Assembly: GCA_900552525.1 (NCBI GenBank)
Contig: UNSK01000003.1
Span: 1 to 64,000 of the forward strand
Length of the DNA: 64,000 nucleotides
From: Candidatus Gastranaerophilales bacterium
Lineage (GTDB): Bacteria > Cyanobacteriota > Vampirovibrionia > Gastranaerophilales > Gastranaerophilaceae
Direction: 5' to 3'
Of the stretch, positions 59,271 to 64,000 are shown one piece after another. Below the pieces are notes generated by a model. The model saw nothing but the letters and a program-made list of their open reading frames with translations, did no database searches and was not told the origin of the DNA. Position 1 is the stretch's first letter. Each line of letters starts with the position of its first letter. A program made the position numbers and the translations under genes.

Positions 59271-60581
59271 ATGTTTTCAAGATTTAAAAACAATGTTAAA
59301 GTTACAAAAGATGTAGGATGGCTGCTTCCGGGGCTGGAAGTAAAAAGATGGTTTCTGCTTATCTTTTTCGGCTCCATAATGATTGTTCTTGGTTTTATGG
59401 TACTGGCTAATGTTAGACCTATATACTTAACTCTTGAATTAATTAGAAAAGCTGCATTAATACTGCCGTCCAATTTTCTGGCCGCAGTATTTATTCTTAT
59501 TGGTTCTGCTATATTCTTTAAAGGCTGGCAGAAAACTACTTTATCCATTATGGATATGGATAACAAAAAAGGAAATATTTCTGTTTTAGAAAAATTATAC
59601 AGAAGAAGAAAGCTCAATAAAGGCGCCAAAATAGTTGCAATCGGCGGAGGAACTGGGCTTTCAATGCTTCTCAGAGGTATAAAAAAATATACAAATAACG
59701 TAACTGCAATCGTAACCGTTGGTGATGACGGCGGAAGCTCAGGAAGATTAAGAGAAGAAATGGGCGTTCTTCCTCCGGGAGATATCAGAAACTGTATAGC
59801 TGCGCTTGCTGATGATGAAGATATGATTACCGAACTTTTTCAATACCGTTTTAAAAACGGCGAAGGCCTTGAAGGACATAGTTTCGGCAACCTTTTCCTT
59901 ACAGCATTATGCTCTATTACAGGCGATATGGTAAGAGCTGTAAAAGAATCATCAAACGTTCTTAATATCAGAGGAGTTGTGCTTCCTGCGACTTTAGATG
60001 ATATGAAACTTGCCGCTTCTTTTGAAGATGGCCGGATTATTCACGGCGAATCCAATATACCGGAAGCTCACGGAAAAATTAAACGATTATTTACAGAGCC
60101 CGAGCATTGCCATGCACTGCCTGAAGCAATTACAGCTATTCATGAAGCAGATTTAATCATTCTGGGCCCCGGAAGTTTATACACCAGTGTAATTCCAAAT
60201 CTTCTGGTTGATGGTATAGTAGAAGCCATAGATAAATCACACGCAAAAAAAATATATGTATGCAATATTATGACCCAGCCGGGTGAAACTGATAACTATT
60301 CTGTTGCAAGCCACGTTAACGCACTGATTACACACGCTAACGGCAAAAAAATTGTCGATGCTGTTCTGGTTAATGACAGCCTGCCGGATAATATTTCAGA
60401 AGGATATGCAAAGAGCGGCTCAATTCCTGTAAGATTAGATATGGAAAATATTGCACCTATAGGGATTGAAGTAGTTTCTCAAAAATTGTTACAAGAAAAT
60501 AAAGAGGGGCTTGTCAGACACAGCTCACATAGAGTAGCAAGAGCAGTATATTACTGGTACAGAAGGGCAGTAAAAAGATAA
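59271..60581 (+). CDS. yvcK: YvcK-type gluconeogenesis factor with N-terminal membrane region
   Basis: 436 residues. Two membrane helices at about 26-46 and 59-78 precede the CofD-like YvcK domain: IVAIGGGTGLSMLLRGIKKY, IVTVGDDGGSSGRLREEMG, PPGDIRNCIAALADDE and GPGSLYTSVIPNLLVDGI. YvcK binds UDP-sugars and controls the balance of carbon use and cell-wall synthesis; the membrane-anchored form occurs in several phyla. The start is an ATG one base after the preceding stop; the frame could begin 30 bases earlier. Its stop overlaps panB by one base. Confidence 0.92.
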   Translation: MFSRFKNNVKVTKDVGWLLPGLEVKRWFLLIFFGSIMIVLGFMVLANVRPIYLTLELIRKAALILPSNFLAAVFILIGSAIFFKGWQKTTLSIMDMDNKKGNISVLEKLYRRRKLNKGAKIVAIGGGTGLSMLLRGIKKYTNNVTAIVTVGDDGGSSGRLREEMGVLPPGDIRNCIAALADDEDMITELFQYRFKNGEGLEGHSFGNLFLTALCSITGDMVRAVKESSNVLNIRGVVLPATLDDMKLAASFEDGRIIHGESNIPEAHGKIKRLFTEPEHCHALPEAITAIHEADLIILGPGSLYTSVIPNLLVDGIVEAIDKSHAKKIYVCNIMTQPGETDNYSVASHVNALITHANGKKIVDAVLVNDSLPDNISEGYAKSGSIPVRLDMENIAPIGIEVVSQKLLQENKEGLVRHSSHRVARAVYYWYRRAVKR

Positions 60582-61408
60582 TGAGGACAGTTACAAGTTT
60601 TCAGAGATTAAAAGAAAATAATGAAAAAATAGCAATGCTCACTGCTTACGATTATTCCACCGCACAGGTTCTTGATAAAGCTGAGATTGACGGGATTTTA
60701 GTCGGTGACTCTCTGGCTATGGTTGCATTAGGTTATAAGGACACTTATAACATTTCTATTGACGAGATGCTGATATTTGTAAAAGCTGTTGCAAGAGGCG
60801 CACAAAATTCTTTTATTGTAGGTGATATGCCGTTTATGAGCTATAACCTGACCGTTGAACAGGGTTTAGAAAATGCTTCAAAAATGATTAAGGCCGGTGC
60901 CTCCGGAGTTAAGCTTGAAGGATGCAATGAACATATTCTGAAACTGGTTAGACGATGCGTTGAGTCAGGAATACCAGTTCTGGGGCACCTTGGTTTTACG
61001 CCACAGCTGATGAACACAATCGGCGGACACAAAATTCAGGGAAAAACGTCCGAAAAAATAGAGCAGATTTTAGAAAGTGCCAAGAAGCTTGAAGAAGCCG
61101 GATGTTTTGCGATTGTACTTGAACTTATGCCTTCTGACAGTGCTAAATATATTACAGAAAATCTAAAAGTTCCAACAATTGGAATTGGTGCCGGCAAAGA
61201 TTGTTCAGGTCAGATTGTTGTTACTGATGATATTTTAGGAAAGTTTACTGACTTCACGCCAAAATTCGTGAAAAAATACGCAAATTTAGATGAAACAGTG
61301 TCAAATAGCGTTAGTATGTATATCAGAGAAGTGAAGGAAGAGATTTTTCCTTCAGAGAGAGAATCTTTTAAGCTGGATGAAAGAGAGAGGGGTAAATTAA
61401 ATTTATAA
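60581..61408 (+). CDS. panB: 3-methyl-2-oxobutanoate hydroxymethyltransferase
   Basis: 275 residues, TIM-barrel enzyme that adds a hydroxymethyl group from methylene-THF to 2-oxoisovalerate in pantothenate synthesis. MLTAYDYSTAQVLDKAEIDG, VGDSLAMVALGY, VGDMPFMSY (metal site), GASGVKLEG and VLGHLGFTPQ are conserved; IGIGAGKDCSGQIVV is the C-terminal signature. Start overlaps the yvcK stop (TAATG). Followed at once by panC. Confidence 0.97.
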   Translation: MRTVTSFQRLKENNEKIAMLTAYDYSTAQVLDKAEIDGILVGDSLAMVALGYKDTYNISIDEMLIFVKAVARGAQNSFIVGDMPFMSYNLTVEQGLENASKMIKAGASGVKLEGCNEHILKLVRRCVESGIPVLGHLGFTPQLMNTIGGHKIQGKTSEKIEQILESAKKLEEAGCFAIVLELMPSDSAKYITENLKVPTIGIGAGKDCSGQIVVTDDILGKFTDFTPKFVKKYANLDETVSNSVSMYIREVKEEIFPSERESFKLDERERGKLNL

Positions 61409-61410
61409 AT

Positions 61411-62262
61411 ATGCTAATACATTCAATTAAGGAATTAAGAGAGAAAAGAAAGGAATGGAGCGGGTTAAAAATAGGGCTTGTTCCTACTATGGGTGCTTTA
61501 CACGAAGGACATTTGAGCCTTATAAAGAAAGCTAAAGAAACATGTGATAAGGTTGTTGTATCTGTATTTGTTAACCCGATACAGTTTGGCCCTGCGGAAG
61601 ACTTTGATAAATATCCGAGAACATTAGAGGCTGATAAGGCTTTGTGCGACTCCGCAGGTGTTGATGTTGTGTTTGCGCCGTCACCAGACACAATGTATGG
61701 TAGTGGTAACCGTTTGTCTAATGATACTTTAACTTACGTTTGTCCACCGTTTTTTTACGTAAACAAGCTTTGCGGCAAGACAAGAGTCGGGCATTTCGAC
61801 GGGGTTTGCACAGTTGTTTTAAAACTTTTCAATATTGTTCAGCCTGATTTGGCATTTTTCGGGCAAAAAGATGCACAGCAGGTTATAATAATCAAAAAAA
61901 TGGTTAAGGATTTAAATGTTCCTGTTGAAATAATACAGTGCCCTATTGTACGTGAAGAATCCGGACTGGCGCTTAGCTCCAGAAATAAATATCTGTCTGA
62001 GGACGGCAAGGTTGAAGCACTTGTTTTGAGCAAAATTTTGAATAATATCAAGGCTTGTTACAAACGCGGTATAAACGATGTTTCGGCTCTAAAAGAAACT
62101 GCTTACAGCTATCTGACTGATAAGCATGATATGGAATACCTTGAGATTCTCGATAAAGACACGCTTGAAGAACAGGAAAAAGCTAATGATAATTCTATAG
62201 CACTGATTGCCTGCAGAGTTGAAAATGTAAGATTAATAGATAACTTGTATTTAGGAGGGTAA
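61411..62262 (+). CDS. panC: Pantothenate synthetase
   Basis: 283 residues, adenylate-forming enzyme joining pantoate and beta-alanine. VPTMGALHEGHLSLIKKAKE at 24-43 carries the HxGH nucleotide motif; FVNPIQFGPAEDFDKYPR and FFGQKDAQQVIIIKKMV are conserved, and LALSSRNKYLS is the KMSKS-like loop. Two bases separate it from panB. The last step before coenzyme A synthesis. panD is not in view. Confidence 0.97.
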   Translation: MLIHSIKELREKRKEWSGLKIGLVPTMGALHEGHLSLIKKAKETCDKVVVSVFVNPIQFGPAEDFDKYPRTLEADKALCDSAGVDVVFAPSPDTMYGSGNRLSNDTLTYVCPPFFYVNKLCGKTRVGHFDGVCTVVLKLFNIVQPDLAFFGQKDAQQVIIIKKMVKDLNVPVEIIQCPIVREESGLALSSRNKYLSEDGKVEALVLSKILNNIKACYKRGINDVSALKETAYSYLTDKHDMEYLEILDKDTLEEQEKANDNSIALIACRVENVRLIDNLYLGG

Positions 62263-63129
62263 ATGCATAAATACATTCTTAAATTTTTTAACGGCTTAAA
62301 AAGTTTCTGGCATTTTATGAAAATTGTGTGGGTTTTCTGCATAATTATGCTCTTACTTTTCTGGATACAAAATCTTACTCATGCTGAGTGGAGCTGGATG
62401 GGATTTATTACTCCGTTTTTAAAATCATTACTCGAAATTGCAAACAACATTTATTCAATATCGTTTAACATATGGGGTGCTGTGTTTGAACTAAAATACA
62501 TCAGTGCAATTGTTATCCTGCTTGTGCTGTATTTCTGTATGAATTTATTAATCATAATTACTTGTGCTCTTGAAGGGTTGTACAAAAGTACCCATTATAT
62601 CTGCAAAAAAACAGAAGAAGCTGTATTAAATAAATCTTTAAAAGAACAGATTGAAGCTGAAGAAAAGAAGATTAGCAAATACGTTGTTACAATACACACA
62701 GAAGTAAAGGCTAAGTTTTCTCACAAAGAAATTAATGTTGATTTAAAAGCTCAAAATGAATATATGAACAAATTTATCATGGAGAAACTTGAAATTGCAC
62801 CTATTCCATATGAAGGCGGATTTATGTATTCATTTACTGATTTTAACAAAATCGACAGTGTTCTTAAGATTTTATTCAAAGTTCTGCACTCTACAACGCC
62901 ATTAGACTACTCTATCTGTATTCAAGCAGGTGAGCAAACTCCGGAGAATATAAGACAGCTGAATAAGTTAATCAGCCTTAAACATTTCGGGAAAATAACT
63001 ATGGCAGCAGATACGTCTTATAGATACAGATATAATGAAACTCACAGATATCAGACATCACAGATAGGAGTTTTCCAATATGGAGATAAGACACTGGAAG
63101 TACACGAGTTTAAACAGTTTGAAATTTAA
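62263..63129 (+). CDS. Hypothetical membrane protein with a possible cyclase-like domain
   Basis: 288 residues. Two membrane segments (about 21-37, VWVFCIIMLLLFWIQ, and 85-108, YISAIVILLVLYFCMNLLII) precede a soluble C-terminal domain (about 140-285). That domain has a beta-alpha pattern: KYVVTIHTEVKAKFSHKEIN, then IPYEGGFMYSF, LDYSICIQAG and GKITMAADTSYRYRYN. The layout recalls a degenerate class III cyclase (palm) domain, but the catalytic Asp residues are not visible, so the link is weak. Starts right after the panC stop and is followed by dapA, so it is in the same unit. Confidence 0.7.
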   Translation: MHKYILKFFNGLKSFWHFMKIVWVFCIIMLLLFWIQNLTHAEWSWMGFITPFLKSLLEIANNIYSISFNIWGAVFELKYISAIVILLVLYFCMNLLIIITCALEGLYKSTHYICKKTEEAVLNKSLKEQIEAEEKKISKYVVTIHTEVKAKFSHKEINVDLKAQNEYMNKFIMEKLEIAPIPYEGGFMYSFTDFNKIDSVLKILFKVLHSTTPLDYSICIQAGEQTPENIRQLNKLISLKHFGKITMAADTSYRYRYNETHRYQTSQIGVFQYGDKTLEVHEFKQFEI

Positions 63130-63146
63130 CAAAAAGGAGTATACAT

Positions 63147-64000
63147 ATGAGATATGATGCAGGAGAAGTTATTACCGCAATGGTAACACCATTCAATGAA
63201 AAGAGAGAAGTTGATTACGAAAAGGTTGAACAGCTGGCATATCAGCTTATTAATACCGGTTCAGACGCCGTTCTTGTAACAGGTACAACCGGAGAATCAC
63301 CAACTTTGACGCATGAAGAAGAAATTGAAATCCTTTGCAGCGCAAAGAGAGGTGTAGGTGCAAATGGAAAAGTCATTATGGGTACAGGTTCAAATTCTAC
63401 AGAAACAGCTGTTATGATGGCAAAAAAAGCTGAAAAAGAAGGTGTTGATGCAATCTTATCAGTAGTTCCTTATTACAATAAACCATCTCAGAGCGGTATA
63501 ATTGAACATTTTTCTGCTGTTGCAGAAGCTGTTGAACTTCCTGTCATCTTATACAATATTCCGTCAAGAACAGGTGTTAATATGTCAGTTGATACAGTAA
63601 AAACACTCGCAAGAAAATACGAAAATATTGTTGCTCTTAAGCAGAGCTTCGGAGATATGGATTTAATTACGGACTTAAAAATGAATTGCCCTAAAGATTT
63701 CACAATTTATTCCGGTGATGACAGCCTTACCCTTCCAATGCTTTCTGTAGGGGCACACGGCGTAATCTCAGTAGCATCACATCTTTTCGGCAAAGAAATT
63801 AAATCAATGATAAGAAACTTTAAAACCGGCGATGTGCTTACTGCAAGGAATATGCACCAGAAACTATATCCAATCTTCAAAAAATTATTTATGGCGCCAA
63901 ACCCTGTTCCTGTAAAGGCAGCATTGGCGTACAAAGAAATAATCAATGATTATGTAAGACGCCCGCTTGTTGAACTTACAAAATCAGAAAAGGCTGAATT
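63147..64000 (+). CDS. dapA: 4-hydroxy-tetrahydrodipicolinate synthase (3' end cut by window)
   Basis: 284 residues visible of about 295. DapA condenses pyruvate with aspartate semialdehyde toward lysine and peptidoglycan. GEVITAMVTPF starts the barrel; GTTGESPTLTHEE at about 45-57 holds the two Thr of the active site; VVPYYNKPSQSG has the catalytic Tyr; YNIPSRTGV has the Arg; and the Schiff-base Lys is in VALKQSFGD near 160. The frame is open to the last base. AAGGAG precedes the ATG. Confidence 0.97.
   Translation, partial: MRYDAGEVITAMVTPFNEKREVDYEKVEQLAYQLINTGSDAVLVTGTTGESPTLTHEEEIEILCSAKRGVGANGKVIMGTGSNSTETAVMMAKKAEKEGVDAILSVVPYYNKPSQSGIIEHFSAVAEAVELPVILYNIPSRTGVNMSVDTVKTLARKYENIVALKQSFGDMDLITDLKMNCPKDFTIYSGDDSLTLPMLSVGAHGVISVASHLFGKEIKSMIRNFKTGDVLTARNMHQKLYPIFKKLFMAPNPVPVKAALAYKEIINDYVRRPLVELTKSEKAE

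Overview
This is a low-GC bacterial chromosome segment with short intergenic gaps, a Gram-negative type of envelope (porin-like barrel, many signal peptides), flagellar genes, SepF beside YggS, and RNase E/G beside a TIGR03960-type radical SAM protein. Together these fit a gut non-photosynthetic cyanobacterial relative (Melainabacteria / Gastranaerophilales). The assignment is inferred from gene content; there is no rRNA in the window. I see no prophage, IS element or CRISPR array.

Layout. 1-3.8 kb: pepA, tRNA-Val, a MarR-controlled DHA2 drug-efflux gene. 3.8-10 kb: an AsmA-like envelope protein, an XRE regulator, a 48-residue membrane protein, a family 2 glycosyltransferase, and a large kinase-like/Fic fusion. 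10-16 kb: tRNA-Ser, a 51-residue protein, then rsmI, a small membrane protein, RNase E/G and the radical SAM gene on the minus strand. 16-23 kb: formate/nitrite channel, porin, an HExxH protein, a FlgM-like protein, TPR and YkgJ proteins, and two unknowns with a large palindromic leader. 23-30 kb: two glycosyltransferase-like genes (the second degenerate), HdeD-like, rhodanese, an exported GH13 enzyme, and two low-complexity proteins.

30.5-43.5 kb holds two flagellar modules facing away from each other. The plus-strand module is conventional: fliJ, fliK, flgD, flgE. The minus-strand module carries a second fliJ, a divergent fliK-like gene and a second hook/rod-like gene, downstream of a 1296-residue flagellin whose central ~1000 residues are four units of RTX-like (GGxGxD) repeats. 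The flagellin is preceded by a run of eleven G inside a short upstream ORF. In the G11 state that ORF stops at once; losing one G would extend it to a stop overlapping the flagellin start codon. This looks like a phase-variable, translationally coupled switch for a giant RTX flagellin, and is the main discovery candidate.

43.5-64 kb: yggS-sepF, uvrB, a WG-repeat protein, SulP and YeiH sulfate-type transporters, a DUF2157/GDYXXLXY pair, hom, three small DNA-binding-type regulators, thrC, then a dense run proB, pxpA-like, yvcK, panB, panC, an unknown membrane protein and dapA (cut by the window end). This last run is amino-acid and pantothenate biosynthesis.

A recurring expression feature is a -10-like hexamer ending exactly six bases before an ATG with no Shine-Dalgarno sequence (uvrB, porin, TPR, a glycosyltransferase, the aldolase-like gene, two XRE genes, the flagellin upstream ORF), which suggests leaderless transcripts are common here.
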